Below, piece after piece: positions 9,030 to 17,379 of a stretch of 64,000 bases of DNA; the first letter of the stretch is position 1, and the number at the start of each line of letters is the position of its first letter. The stretch is taken from contig JBLHWY010000001.1 of NCBI GenBank assembly GCA_047629195.1, positions 62,001-126,000 on the forward strand, given 5' to 3'. Origin of the DNA: UBA4582 sp047629195 (lineage in GTDB: Bacteria > Pseudomonadota > Gammaproteobacteria > Pseudomonadales > Azotimanducaceae). The notes beneath the pieces are model-generated. The model saw only the letters and a program-made list of their open reading frames with translations, made no database searches and was not told where the DNA came from. A program made the translations under genes and the position numbers.

Positions 9030-9221
9030 GGTTTAGTCTCAGTTATTTCTAAGTTACTTGGGGCAAGTCTAGCGAGTGGATTAGGTGAATGCGATGCATA
9101 CTGGAGGATATAAGCCAATCATATGATTGAGCATATCTTGTCGGTTCCCGCGTAAAAGTGCCATTTCCTGCGGTTGCGATAGTCGAAATAGCGTTGCGAG
9201 CTTAAGTAGATGCTATTCGGC

Positions 9222-11537
9222 TTAGAGCGACAGTTCTACTCGTACTTTGGTTTTTGTTTTCTCGATGATTGGTTTGCAGGAGAAAATTCGAGTACCTTCA
9301 ATGCCGTAGCCTTGGACTGCCTGACGAATATTGTCTCCACGTTTTTTGGCTAATGCGAGGAAATAAGCGTCGTTTGGTGTTTGCGGGTTAATTTCAGATT
9401 GTGTCTCTATGTTCTCTGTTTTCTGCTCGATTATTGCGTTCATGTTATCTGTCGGTTTGGGTATATCTAATAGTGTTGATACGCCGCAAATAGTGATTCG
9501 CAATTCGGGTTTGTTTGCTAACAATTGTGCGATTTTCGCTGTGTATGCCGCAGCATTCTCAGTTATTGCTGTTGCGCCTGGTTCAAACATAATCGGTTCG
9601 AAGCGAGGTTTTGTCATAACGCCGGCGATGTCTTTTAGCAACAGTAGGCTGCCGTAAGGTTGCAGTACAAATTTTGCGTAATTCAAAGCTGCCTTTTGAG
9701 CAGCGCCGCGTAACGCCTTCGATACAATATCCTGAGTACCGATAGAAAAGTTTTCAAGATCAGTCTCGATGGGGACATTCAGTTCAACGTTGCCTTTTTT
9801 GTCTTTGAGTAGATAAAGTGCTAACGCTGCTGATGTTCCGTTACCTGTTAGATTCTCTGCGTTTGTTGCTTCTGCTTTTGAGAGTTTCATCGATTCGATC
9901 AGAATATTATTCTTGAGGTGCACGGTGCCAGAATCGACATTTACGCCTGTCGAAAGTGTAAGTCTGCCGCTTTGTACGCCGCCGCCCATATACGCACCGA
10001 TCTCGTGTATCTCAAAGTTTCGTAATTTCAAATCTGCTTTTCCTGAAATCGGTGGAGATAGGTTGACGATGCCTTTACTTTCCAATGTGGCGTCTCTTGT
10101 GTCATCTGTTTGGTGGCTAGCGATGAATGTGTAATGTTGATCTTGGCTTATTGAGACAGGAGCCATGCTCAAGTTAATGTTAGTGAGCGCGAGAGTGGTT
10201 TCGGGTGAAACACTCTGATCTATAAATTTGAGCTGACTGTTTAGGATTTCCAAGCGTTCGAAGTTGAGGCCTTCCAATGGCAATATATTGGCAGATAGGT
10301 TTTTAGAAGCAATTTCAGTTGAAGCTTGTTGCCCGTTTTGGCTATTTTGTGCGGTCTTTGGTTCAGAAATTTGGTCTTCGTAGAGTCCAACGATACTGCC
10401 ATCTTTAGCTCGGGTAAGATTTCCGTCGATGCGGTTGATAATAACTGACTCGGCTGTGAGTAAAGTGCCTGCTATAAATGATATTGATGCGATGTCGACT
10501 GTGTCGATCTTGCCTAAACCAGGGTCGAGTAATCCAGTAACAGAGAGATCTCCGTCGACTAGTACGTGAAATGGTAATTCATTTGTTTGGTATTCTGTAG
10601 GCTGTTCGAACTCTAATTGGCCAATCCAGTTGAGGCCGCTAACTTTTCTTTCGCCAACGAGTAAGTTCTGTAAGTCGAAATCACCCTGAGTTTGAATTTT
10701 AAGGTTTTGAGTTGTTCTAGAAATTTTCAACGCCTGTTCGAATGAGAGTTTTGTGACTTTTATGTCTTCGAATTTGAAATTGGTGGCTTTTGAGGTTCCT
10801 TCGGTTTTCAATGAAAAAGCGTCGTGATTACCCGAGAATATTAAATGCTGATTCGTCGTGACGATGCCTTCAATAGGCTGTTTTAGCAGGCTTTTGAGTC
10901 GCTTCAGATTGAATTTTGTAATATTAAGGTCGCCTTCAAACTTGTGCTCGGTCGATGAGAGTGCATATTCGCCGTTAGCGAGAATAGGTGTTTCATCAAG
11001 AAGGAGTTCGATGGATAGGTTAATGGCTTTTTTCAAGTCGGTTGTGATCGGTCCAATATCAAGGGTATCTAATCTCAATTTGTGTACTTGGCCATCGATG
11101 TCTAAATCGAGTTGTGTATTGCCGATGTTGATCTTGTCGATTTGATAGGTCCAGGATGACCGTGCCCCATTGTTTGAGGAGGTTGCAGCAGCCGGGATCT
11201 TATATTCACCTACGCTAATAAGGTCACCGGTTTTGTTAATCCTCGTAACAAATCCATTGATACTGATGTTGCGGACTTGAATGCGCTCGTTGAGCATGGG
11301 TAGTAGGTTAATTTCGATCAGACCACTGGCTAGCGCGAGCGAGTCACCGACCTTTAGTTCTGATATTCGGTACTCGCCCTTAATTGGGTTCAGCTCGATT
11401 GATTTGATAGAAACTTCAAGTTTCAGGCATTCCCCCAGTCTATATTCCAACTGCCATTTGATTAATGGTGGTATTGCGAATACGATCAGTGTGATCACAA
11501 GAAATGAAATTGTGATTAAAAATTTAATTTTGGTCAT
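9222..11537 (-). CDS. DUF748 (AsmA-like) envelope protein
   Basis: A 771-residue protein with one N-terminal membrane anchor (about 5-27) followed by long beta-rich sequence typical of DUF748/AsmA-type proteins. Related AsmA-like proteins bridge the periplasm and are linked to lipid transport or outer-membrane maintenance; that role is inferred here. The characteristic C-terminal block is present (VELNVPIETDLENF, then IVSKALRGAAQKA and LKDIAGV near 590-640). After it, about 660-771 looks like a worn OmpA-type domain (YTAKIAQLLANKPELRITICG, then AKKRGDNIRQAVQGYGIEG). The start lies nine bases from the divergent small secreted-protein gene, so the two share a very short promoter region. Confidence 0.85.
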   Translation of the reverse strand: MTKIKFLITISFLVITLIVFAIPPLIKWQLEYRLGECLKLEVSIKSIELNPIKGEYRISELKVGDSLALASGLIEINLLPMLNERIQVRNISINGFVTRINKTGDLISVGEYKIPAAATSSNNGARSSWTYQIDKINIGNTQLDLDIDGQVHKLRLDTLDIGPITTDLKKAINLSIELLLDETPILANGEYALSSTEHKFEGDLNITKFNLKRLKSLLKQPIEGIVTTNQHLIFSGNHDAFSLKTEGTSKATNFKFEDIKVTKLSFEQALKISRTTQNLKIQTQGDFDLQNLLVGERKVSGLNWIGQLEFEQPTEYQTNELPFHVLVDGDLSVTGLLDPGLGKIDTVDIASISFIAGTLLTAESVIINRIDGNLTRAKDGSIVGLYEDQISEPKTAQNSQNGQQASTEIASKNLSANILPLEGLNFERLEILNSQLKFIDQSVSPETTLALTNINLSMAPVSISQDQHYTFIASHQTDDTRDATLESKGIVNLSPPISGKADLKLRNFEIHEIGAYMGGGVQSGRLTLSTGVNVDSGTVHLKNNILIESMKLSKAEATNAENLTGNGTSAALALYLLKDKKGNVELNVPIETDLENFSIGTQDIVSKALRGAAQKAALNYAKFVLQPYGSLLLLKDIAGVMTKPRFEPIMFEPGATAITENAAAYTAKIAQLLANKPELRITICGVSTLLDIPKPTDNMNAIIEQKTENIETQSEINPQTPNDAYFLALAKKRGDNIRQAVQGYGIEGTRIFSCKPIIEKTKTKVRVELSL

Positions 11538-11545
11538 TGGTAGCC

Positions 11546-11938
11546 ATGGTTTTTAGGTTTAGCGCTTTGTACACATTTCGTATTTCACTCTTACTTACAT
11601 TGATGTCAGTCGTTTTTCCAATTGGTGCAGCGCCTGCGCCGACGATGGATTCTTTCGTCACATGCGCAGTCTACCATCGTATGATGGCTGGGTCTTTTCG
11701 ACGAGTCCGGCAGATGCCTGAGATGGCTAACCTTGAGTCCGAGAAGATGGATGATTTTATTAAGCTAGCGAAGAACGCAGGAAAAGCCGAGTTCGATGAA
11801 TCTGAAGTTGAAGCAGCCTTTCTTGAATCATGGAAGTATAATCTGGGCGAGATGGAGAATAAAATCAATCGTAACTATAAGAATGTGTCCAGCCTTACTT
11901 ACATCTATAAGAACAATTGTAAGAAATTACTCAAATAG
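11546..11938 (+). CDS. Small secreted hypothetical protein
   Basis: About 130 residues with a clear signal peptide (hydrophobic FRISLLLTLMSVVFPIGAAPA, cleavage plausible after the AAPA stretch near 25). The mature part is helical and charged, with two Cys (TCAVYHR and NNCKKLL) that could form a disulphide. It ends in a lysine-rich tail. The ATG at 11546 is preferred over an upstream TTG at 11537. It is divergent from the DUF748 gene with almost no gap. I do not recognise the family. The composition and signal peptide make it likely real. Confidence 0.6.
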   Translation: MVFRFSALYTFRISLLLTLMSVVFPIGAAPAPTMDSFVTCAVYHRMMAGSFRRVRQMPEMANLESEKMDDFIKLAKNAGKAEFDESEVEAAFLESWKYNLGEMENKINRNYKNVSSLTYIYKNNCKKLLK

Positions 11939-12018
11939 AGTGAGGCCGAATTTGCATCACGAGCTGCAACCCCTGGTTTTGAGACAAGCGTTAAGGCAAG
12001 CATGAAGAAAAAATTTTG

Positions 12019-12294
12019 ATGAAGAAACGTCAAATCGTGATGGTACTCTATAGCAGATCTTCGGCCTTGGATTCAGAGGTCGTTGGTTGGGCAACTTACG
12101 ATGGTACCGGACAGAAATTTCATCATCCTGGCGGTCAGGATGAACCCCCTTACAATACGGGTCTTGAAGCAATGCTTGATGGTTGGCGTGTTATCCAGAT
12201 ATCTCAGCTGGTGCCGCCGTATCCTGGCACAGAACATAGCACCTCCTTTCTCCCCTTTGAAATTGTGTTGGAACAAATAATTGAGGTCGAATAG
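12019..12294 (+). CDS. Conserved small protein coupled to the phytanoyl-CoA dioxygenase-like gene
   Basis: About 91 residues with no signal peptide or membrane segment. The sequence is Trp/Tyr/Pro-rich in its middle: VVGWATYDGTG, DEPPYNTGLEAM and DGWRVIQISQLVPPYPG. It ends with an acidic helix. I recall similar small proteins beside phytanoyl-CoA dioxygenase-like genes but cannot name a family. Only two bases separate its TAG from the next gene's TTG start, so translation is probably coupled and the proteins may act together. The start is uncertain: a later ATG at 12037 (MVLYSRSSALD) is also possible. Confidence 0.6.
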   Translation: MKKRQIVMVLYSRSSALDSEVVGWATYDGTGQKFHHPGGQDEPPYNTGLEAMLDGWRVIQISQLVPPYPGTEHSTSFLPFEIVLEQIIEVE

Positions 12295-12296
12295 CT

Positions 12297-13175
12297 TTGA
12301 GTAATCTGTTAACGACTAAACAAATGGCATTGTTCGTTGCACGCGGATTTTTGCGATTTGACGCTATTGTGCCTGATGATATTAATCGGACAGTACTGGC
12401 GGCTATTGAAGCAGGAGGTGCCCAGGACGGGATACTAATCGAAGGTTCTGAGGTCCACAGCTATCCACCAGGCACATCGTTGGTTGATTGCTATCGTGAT
12501 CAACCGGCGATACGACAATTGATTGATCTACCTAGTGTTAAGGGAATCATTAGCTCACTGGTGGGGAGTGGACCCTTATTTGACCACCATGCAATACATC
12601 ATTGTCCACCAAACCAGAACACTGCTCAGTATACCCACGCGGATTCCATTATTGATACACGTACTAATTTTGATATCCAGCTAATGTATTACCCTCATGA
12701 AATTACAGCCGGAATGGGTGGGACGCGATATGTCCCGGGGAGTCATTTTCGGCGTGTGAATGAAATGGCGATCGCGCGGTATCAGAACATTAAGGGGCAA
12801 CAGCATGTTGTTTGTCCAGCAGGTACCTTACTTGTGATGCATCATGGTATTTGGCACGGCGGGGGTCGAAATCAGAGCGACCAACCCCGGTACATGTTTA
12901 AGATTCGGCTCAATGCAATAGAGAAACAAGTAAAGCTCTGGGATACATCGGATCTTGATGAAAGATCGATTGGGCCCAAAGCAATATTTGATCCAGATGC
13001 CTACAGTAATCGTGATCGCATACAAACAATATTTGAATTGCCAGAAAAATGGTTTCCGATGGACGAGAGTCGATTAGAAATCGTGAATCGTATTAAGCTG
13101 TGGCGGTATCTTGTAGGCGATGATTCATTTGATAGCCATCACTGGCTGACGAGAGTTGAGAATATCTTAAACTAG
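12297..13175 (+). CDS. Phytanoyl-CoA dioxygenase (PhyH) family protein
   Basis: A 292-residue Fe(II)/2-oxoglutarate-dependent oxygenase-like protein. The metal triad is visible as THADS (His and Asp, about residues 112-114) and the distal His in HHGIWHGGGRN (about 180-190). The GGTRYVPGSHFR segment between them is characteristic of the PhyH family. The substrate cannot be deduced; relatives hydroxylate acyl-CoAs, ectoine or halogenate. It begins with TTG, two bases after the small upstream gene, with no independent strong ribosome binding site, consistent with translational coupling. Confidence 0.82.
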   Translation: MSNLLTTKQMALFVARGFLRFDAIVPDDINRTVLAAIEAGGAQDGILIEGSEVHSYPPGTSLVDCYRDQPAIRQLIDLPSVKGIISSLVGSGPLFDHHAIHHCPPNQNTAQYTHADSIIDTRTNFDIQLMYYPHEITAGMGGTRYVPGSHFRRVNEMAIARYQNIKGQQHVVCPAGTLLVMHHGIWHGGGRNQSDQPRYMFKIRLNAIEKQVKLWDTSDLDERSIGPKAIFDPDAYSNRDRIQTIFELPEKWFPMDESRLEIVNRIKLWRYLVGDDSFDSHHWLTRVENILN

Positions 13176-13314
13176 TTCCCGTCCGAAAATGCTTTGTCAG
13201 AGTAAATTCCTGAAACTTTTCAGATCGTCGCTTCAAAAATCAATAGGTTGTCTGGAAGTAGCCGTGGAGATGATTAGTTCTTGGACACGTCTATGCTAGT
13301 ACCCATTCTGGAAG

Positions 13315-14166
13315 CTAAATCTTCCTGAGCATAGATTCCTGTTTGGTGCTGCAAACTAATAGGCCACAGCTGTTAAATATCTCGCCTTCGTTCAAGCCGC
13401 GGCCATCGACGGCGGCGATACTTCGCTGGTCATAGAGCATCCACTCCTCCGCTGGGCACGTTCGATGGAACCACACGCTATGATCGAGGCTAGTCAGTCT
13501 GTGAGATTGAAAGGGTATGCCGTAGGGCAGTACCGAGTTGAACATGAGAAAGCCATCTGAAAGAAAAGCGATAACACACTGTGCTGATTGTGCTGAGATA
13601 TCGCCTTTGTGAGTCGATCTCATCCAAGATTGTAGTTCAGGTTCTCTTCCATGTTCAAATTTCTCCGGCACAAAATGGTCTGAAATCAACAGCAATTCAG
13701 CGCGATCCTCGACTAGCATCGGCGGTTTGAATCGGGTGCCTTCCTGTTCCCTCTGCTTTGATAGGGCTTCGGGAGATATAACCGGTGGTGCTGTTTTCTG
13801 ATGTGACTCGCCATCTTCGGGCAGCTTAAAGGCAGCAATCATATGAAAGACTTTCTCTCCTGCCTGAAAGCCTGTGATCGCGCGCGTGCTGGATGTCCTG
13901 CCGTCACGGAGTTTCTCAACATGATACTCAATAGGTTCTTTCGGGTTGCCACCCTTCAAGAAATAACAATGGAGTGATTGGGCCAATTTGTCATCGCTAA
14001 TAGTTTTAAAGCCAGCTGCTAGCGCTTGACCGACAAAGTGGCCGCCATATATGCCAATTGCGCCGTAGCTTTCCGGTTGCCCAACAAAAATCTCCGGTGC
14101 GTCTGGTTTGGGTGTTACCGACATGAGGGTGGGTAGGTCCATTGCGGCAATATTGGCTTGATTCAT
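13315..14166 (-). CDS. Acyl-CoA thioesterase II (TesB-like)
   Basis: About 283 residues with the double hot-dog arrangement of TesB, which hydrolyses medium- and long-chain acyl-CoA. Landmarks are YGGHFVGQALAA near residue 40, SLHCYFLKGG near 70, the RDGRTSSTRAI strand, and in the second half SLDHSVWFHR and WMLYDQRSIAAVDGRGLNEG near the end. Catalytic Asp/Thr/Gln assignments were not checked residue by residue. The ATG at 14166 is chosen over a TTG at 14193. It fits the acyl-CoA-rich content of the window but stands alone between convergent or divergent neighbours. Confidence 0.87.
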   Translation of the reverse strand: MNQANIAAMDLPTLMSVTPKPDAPEIFVGQPESYGAIGIYGGHFVGQALAAGFKTISDDKLAQSLHCYFLKGGNPKEPIEYHVEKLRDGRTSSTRAITGFQAGEKVFHMIAAFKLPEDGESHQKTAPPVISPEALSKQREQEGTRFKPPMLVEDRAELLLISDHFVPEKFEHGREPELQSWMRSTHKGDISAQSAQCVIAFLSDGFLMFNSVLPYGIPFQSHRLTSLDHSVWFHRTCPAEEWMLYDQRSIAAVDGRGLNEGEIFNSCGLLVCSTKQESMLRKI

Positions 14167-14318
14167 CAGGAAAACTCTAAAGATTTGCGGCAAGAATTAT
14201 ATCCCTATCTTTCTCTGGAGTTGTGAAGACGAGGCCAGAGAACACTCGCTGGATAAGGAGGTATAAGCTGCGTTAATCTACTCTTGAGTTTTATAACAAC
14301 CCCAAAAGGATAATAAAA

Positions 14319-14876
14319 GTGAGTGAAATTAAGCCCTGGAAACGTAAGCAAGACAAAGTGATCGCAGAATGCCGAATCTTCAATGTGAATGAGTGTCTCG
14401 CTGAATCCCCAATCACGAATAAGGCGCACACATTCTATTTTCTAGAAACGACTGACTGGGTGAACATTGTACCGATGACCGATGCCGGTGAGATTGTCTG
14501 CATCCGCCAGTACCGACATGGCAGTGAGAGCATCACCATTGAAATACCCGGTGGTATGGTTGACGCGGGTGAACAGCCGGGGATCGCAGCTGCGCGCGAA
14601 TGTTTGGAGGAGACTGGCTATGAAGTTTCTGAAATTGAATCCCTTGGGATATTGAATCCGAACCCTGCTATTCAGGCTAACAGACTCCATACTTATCTTG
14701 GGCGAGGTGCAGATCTAGTCCGTGAAATTCAGAATACTCAGACAGAGCAAACAGAAGTTGTTTTATTAAGCCTCGACCGAGTCAAAAAAATGCTCATAAC
14801 CGGGGAAATAGATCATGCATTGGTTGCTGCAACCCTTTGGAGATTGCTGTGTCATATTCAGGATCATAAAAGATAG
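14319..14876 (+). CDS. NUDIX hydrolase, ADP-ribose-pyrophosphatase type
   Basis: A 185-residue NUDIX protein that should cleave a nucleoside diphosphate linked to another moiety. The NUDIX box is complete: GGMVDAGEQP and then AARECLEETGYEV (about 74-97). The flanking sequence (WVNIVPMTDAGEIVCIRQYRHG before, LGILNPNPAIQANRLHTYLG after) resembles ADP-ribose/GDP-mannose-type enzymes. The start is GTG with AAAAGGA eight bases upstream. The end is convergent with the DUF4097 gene, about 20 bases away. Confidence 0.87.
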   Translation: MSEIKPWKRKQDKVIAECRIFNVNECLAESPITNKAHTFYFLETTDWVNIVPMTDAGEIVCIRQYRHGSESITIEIPGGMVDAGEQPGIAAARECLEETGYEVSEIESLGILNPNPAIQANRLHTYLGRGADLVREIQNTQTEQTEVVLLSLDRVKKMLITGEIDHALVAATLWRLLCHIQDHKR

Positions 14877-14897
14877 ATTTGTGAGTTTATAAAAATA

Positions 14898-14923
14898 CTT
14901 ATTGCGCGGACTTATTGCGCGGA
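14898..14923. repeat. Perfect 13-bp tandem duplication at the end of the DUF4097 gene
   Basis: CTTATTGCGCGGA occurs twice in a row (14898-14910 and 14911-14923). On the minus strand it forms the last codons and the TAA stop of the DUF4097 gene. Thirteen is not a multiple of three, so the duplication shifted the frame and supplies the stop now used. Without it the frame would read on toward the neighbouring gene. Confidence 0.95.
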
Positions 14924-15798
14924 AGAGATACCTGACCCGCGATGTCGCGGGTCTTAACATTTCCGCTGCCCTTGGACTTAAGGGTAAAATCTCCGTCAAC
15001 TTGAGTGACCTTCAGTCTTCCCGAACCATCATTTTCGACGATGATGGAACCCTTGACCTCACTAATATTGATGTCTCCAGAACCATCATTGCCAATGGTG
15101 ACGTCAGCGCCTACCTCTTCAATCTGAATTGAACCAGAGCTGTCATTGTCGATTCGCACAAAATCACTAACAGTGTCAATTTCTATCTCGCCAGAACTGT
15201 CTCCTGGAATTGTAACGCTGCCTGAAATTCTTGATAAGTCAATATTGCCTGAACTGTCTGTTACAAAGATGTTTCCGGTGTGGTCATTAACATCGATGCC
15301 GCCTGAAGAATCTTTCAGAACCAAGTCACCGCGGCTGTCTCTGACGTTAATCTCACCAGAACTATCGTCGATGAGTAAAACTTGTGCATCATTTACCGTT
15401 ATGTTTCCGCTTGAGTCTTTGATAGAAAGAGGAAAATCTGAAGGTAAGGTAAGGTCAATATCCATATGGGCATAATTGGCATCAAAATCATGGTCGGCAT
15501 AGGGGATGATGACTGTGAGGATGAGTTCTGAAGAGTCTTCGCTGATGTCTAGACTGATACGATCTAGGTATTGTTGTTCGTCTGAGCAAGCTACAGCATG
15601 AAAAACAATTTTATCAGAGTCATTTCCTCTGACGTTGAGCTCACCCGCAAGCGCGTAAAGGTGCATTGCAGTGAAGCTATCTCGATCAAATTCATGTTTG
15701 ACAGTTTTTGCTTCATCACATCGTGCGACTGCAAATGGGGAGCTAAATAGGAGGCTCAGTAAGGCAAGAGTACGAATATTGTTCAAGGTTTTCTCCAA
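14899..15798 (-). CDS. DUF4097-type secreted protein with DSSG repeats
   Basis: A 299-residue protein with a signal peptide (LALLSLLFSSPFAVA, about 10-25) and a lone pair of Cys in the first 75 residues. From about 125 onward it carries nine or so repeats of 17-20 residues, each with a DSSG, DGSG or KGSG turn followed by alternating hydrophobic strands (for example IKDSSGNITV, IDDSSGEINV, VTDSSGNIDL). This should form a regular beta-solenoid or propeller-like stack in the periplasm or at the cell surface. Function is unknown; family members are often called DUF4097 or adhesin-like. A double palindromic operator-like site lies about 90 bases upstream of the start. Confidence 0.82.
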   Translation of the reverse strand: MEKTLNNIRTLALLSLLFSSPFAVARCDEAKTVKHEFDRDSFTAMHLYALAGELNVRGNDSDKIVFHAVACSDEQQYLDRISLDISEDSSELILTVIIPYADHDFDANYAHMDIDLTLPSDFPLSIKDSSGNITVNDAQVLLIDDSSGEINVRDSRGDLVLKDSSGGIDVNDHTGNIFVTDSSGNIDLSRISGSVTIPGDSSGEIEIDTVSDFVRIDNDSSGSIQIEEVGADVTIGNDGSGDINISEVKGSIIVENDGSGRLKVTQVDGDFTLKSKGSGNVKTRDIAGQVSLPRNKSAQ

Positions 15799-15889
15799 AA
15801 GCGAACTAGCGACATCAAGTTAGATGATGGCTGTATCAAAATGGTTTAAACAGGTAGGCGAAATTTCCGTCTATTTGCTCATTATTCTG

Positions 15890-15926
15890 TGTAACAAGAC
15901 TGTTAATGGGTGTAACTAAACTGTTA
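15890..15926. promoter_or_regulatory. Two operator-like palindromes 21 bp apart
   Basis: TGTAACAAGACTGTTA (15890-15905) and TGTAACTAAACTGTTA (15911-15926) are near-identical direct copies. Each is itself an inverted repeat: TAACA/TGTTA in the first and GTAAC/GTTAC in the second. The 21-bp spacing is two helical turns, as expected for side-by-side dimers of one regulator. They lie about 90-130 bases upstream of the DUF4097 start. The regulator is not identified. Confidence 0.55.
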
Positions 15927-16220
15927 CAGGATAAAAGGTCTTTTATATCAATAAGATAGAGTTTTTGTTAACCAGATTTTCGACAATGAAGATTATCGCA
16001 CGTCCTTTTTGAGACAGACCGTTCGTCGTAACTCTCTGATATAAAAGGATATAATACATTGGCACGATGAATGCATCATAACTAGTAGGTCGAACGAAAC
16101 AATGTGTAAACATAATTTCATTGGACTGTTGCTAGAACCTGGTCAACTGAGCCGTCAGTGACTAACTTGGCAAATAAACTAAGTCATGGATATTAAAGTT
16201 AACGTGACTAGTTCAGAGAG

Positions 16221-16267
16221 ACATTCTCGGGCAAAAAGAATGTGGCGGCGAGGGAATTCTATTCCCT
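16221..16267. other. Two adjacent hairpins, possible structured RNA or transcription end
   Basis: ACATTCT (16221-16227) pairs with AGAATGT (16237-16243). Directly after, AGGGAAT (16251-16257) pairs with ATTCCCT (16261-16267) across a three-base loop. Neither is followed by a strong T run on either strand, so a rho-independent terminator is not clear. A small RNA or protein-binding site is also possible. Confidence 0.35.
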
Positions 16268-16459
16268 TCGTCCCTCTCCTTTCTCTTCTCATTCAAACAG
16301 CTCCGTCCGTCAAGTCGAGTTCACCTACCCGTAAATTCTAATGCAGAGCCATTCATTGCACCAACAATATAATGTTAGTATAGAAATCTACAACCGCCAG
16401 TAAGTTACCATGGTTAATTTAGTTTTAAAGTGAGATTTAGTTCATCGGCAAATGGTCGA

Positions 16460-17323
16460 TTAACGGTTGAAGCCTTCAAGTTTGTTGAATCGAATCATAG
16501 ATTGAATTTCTTCAACGTAGGCCTCCCCGCGCTCAGAGTATCTTACAAGGCCTTCGGCTAATTTTATGCCAGTGATAGGCTTTTTGGTGTTTCTGGCTTT
16601 TGAGCGGATTGTACGCAGTATTTTGTATGCAGAATTAGTATTCAGATTTTGTACGTACAGTACAACGCCTTGTTGTACTGAATCAAATATAGCAACTTCA
16701 TGTGTTAAGCCAGCTGTCCGTCGCGCTGGTTTCAATCCACACCCTTGGGAAAAACACCACATACCAAAATAGTTATTTGCGTCACGGGCAAATCTTGAAG
16801 TCCCCCATGCTGATTCATTTGCTGATTGTGCAAGTATGAGCGATGCCGGAATAATATCAACGCGAATTAAAAGGCTATCTATGTAAGATGCTAGTTTGGG
16901 GCTATTTCTTACAACATTGACCGGAAATTTGTATTTCCCACCGATTTCACGCAGTCGATCAAAATCTTTAATAGTTAGTTCGATTCCTGATTTATGTTTT
17001 TTCTGGAGTTGAAGTACTCGGTTTCTCGCTTTGATCACACGGTCGTTGGCGATGACGATCATTGGCATCAGTAACTCAAAGAAGCGTTTCTTTTTTAGTT
17101 TTACGTCAACAATTTTTCGGCTAGGTTTTTTTTCCGTTTCAATTAGAGCTTCAGATGTACTTTGAGATCTTACTGGGGACTCACCTCGGGATGTATCTGA
17201 GGGTGTCGCTGGTGGTTTTTTTACAGTGCTTCGCTCGTTCTCTTGCTGGTCTAACGTTAAGTAAACGGCGAAAGAGATGATTGCGAATAAAAGGGAAATA
17301 GCTAGAAGCATCAGTCTGTTCAT
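16460..17323 (-). CDS. Bax-like glucosaminidase-domain protein
   Basis: A 287-residue protein with an N-terminal membrane anchor or signal segment (about 4-25), a low-complexity Ser/Thr/Pro linker (about 30-65), then a C-terminal domain like E. coli Bax, of the Flg_hydro/glucosaminidase group that cuts peptidoglycan glycans. The likely catalytic Glu is in LAQSANESAWGTSRFA (about residue 170), followed by NNYFGMWCFSQGCGLKPARR. The two Cys in that segment could form a disulphide. It should act in the periplasm, tethered to the inner membrane. Confidence 0.82.
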   Translation of the reverse strand: MNRLMLLAISLLFAIISFAVYLTLDQQENERSTVKKPPATPSDTSRGESPVRSQSTSEALIETEKKPSRKIVDVKLKKKRFFELLMPMIVIANDRVIKARNRVLQLQKKHKSGIELTIKDFDRLREIGGKYKFPVNVVRNSPKLASYIDSLLIRVDIIPASLILAQSANESAWGTSRFARDANNYFGMWCFSQGCGLKPARRTAGLTHEVAIFDSVQQGVVLYVQNLNTNSAYKILRTIRSKARNTKKPITGIKLAEGLVRYSERGEAYVEEIQSMIRFNKLEGFNR

Positions 17324-17379
17324 AAAACATGTTCTAACATGAGGCTCCCAGCGACTATATAACGCAATCTTTCCGTTTC

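Larger units (their letters stand above)
15799..16459. other. 660-bp intergenic stretch between the DUF4097 and Bax-like genes
   Basis: No convincing protein gene was found on either strand. It contains the double operator-like site, an 11-bp inverted repeat (CTTTTATATCA at 15940-15950 and its complement at 16037-16047), and two adjacent hairpins at 16221-16267. Both flanking genes are on the minus strand. Its right side lies just downstream of the Bax-like gene on the template, so it may hold a transcription end as well as the DUF4097 promoter. Confidence 0.5.

Noticed and set aside
9117..9128. AATCATATGATT palindrome downstream of the DUF748 gene
   Set aside because: It is short and AT-rich with no clear promoter context, so chance is likely.
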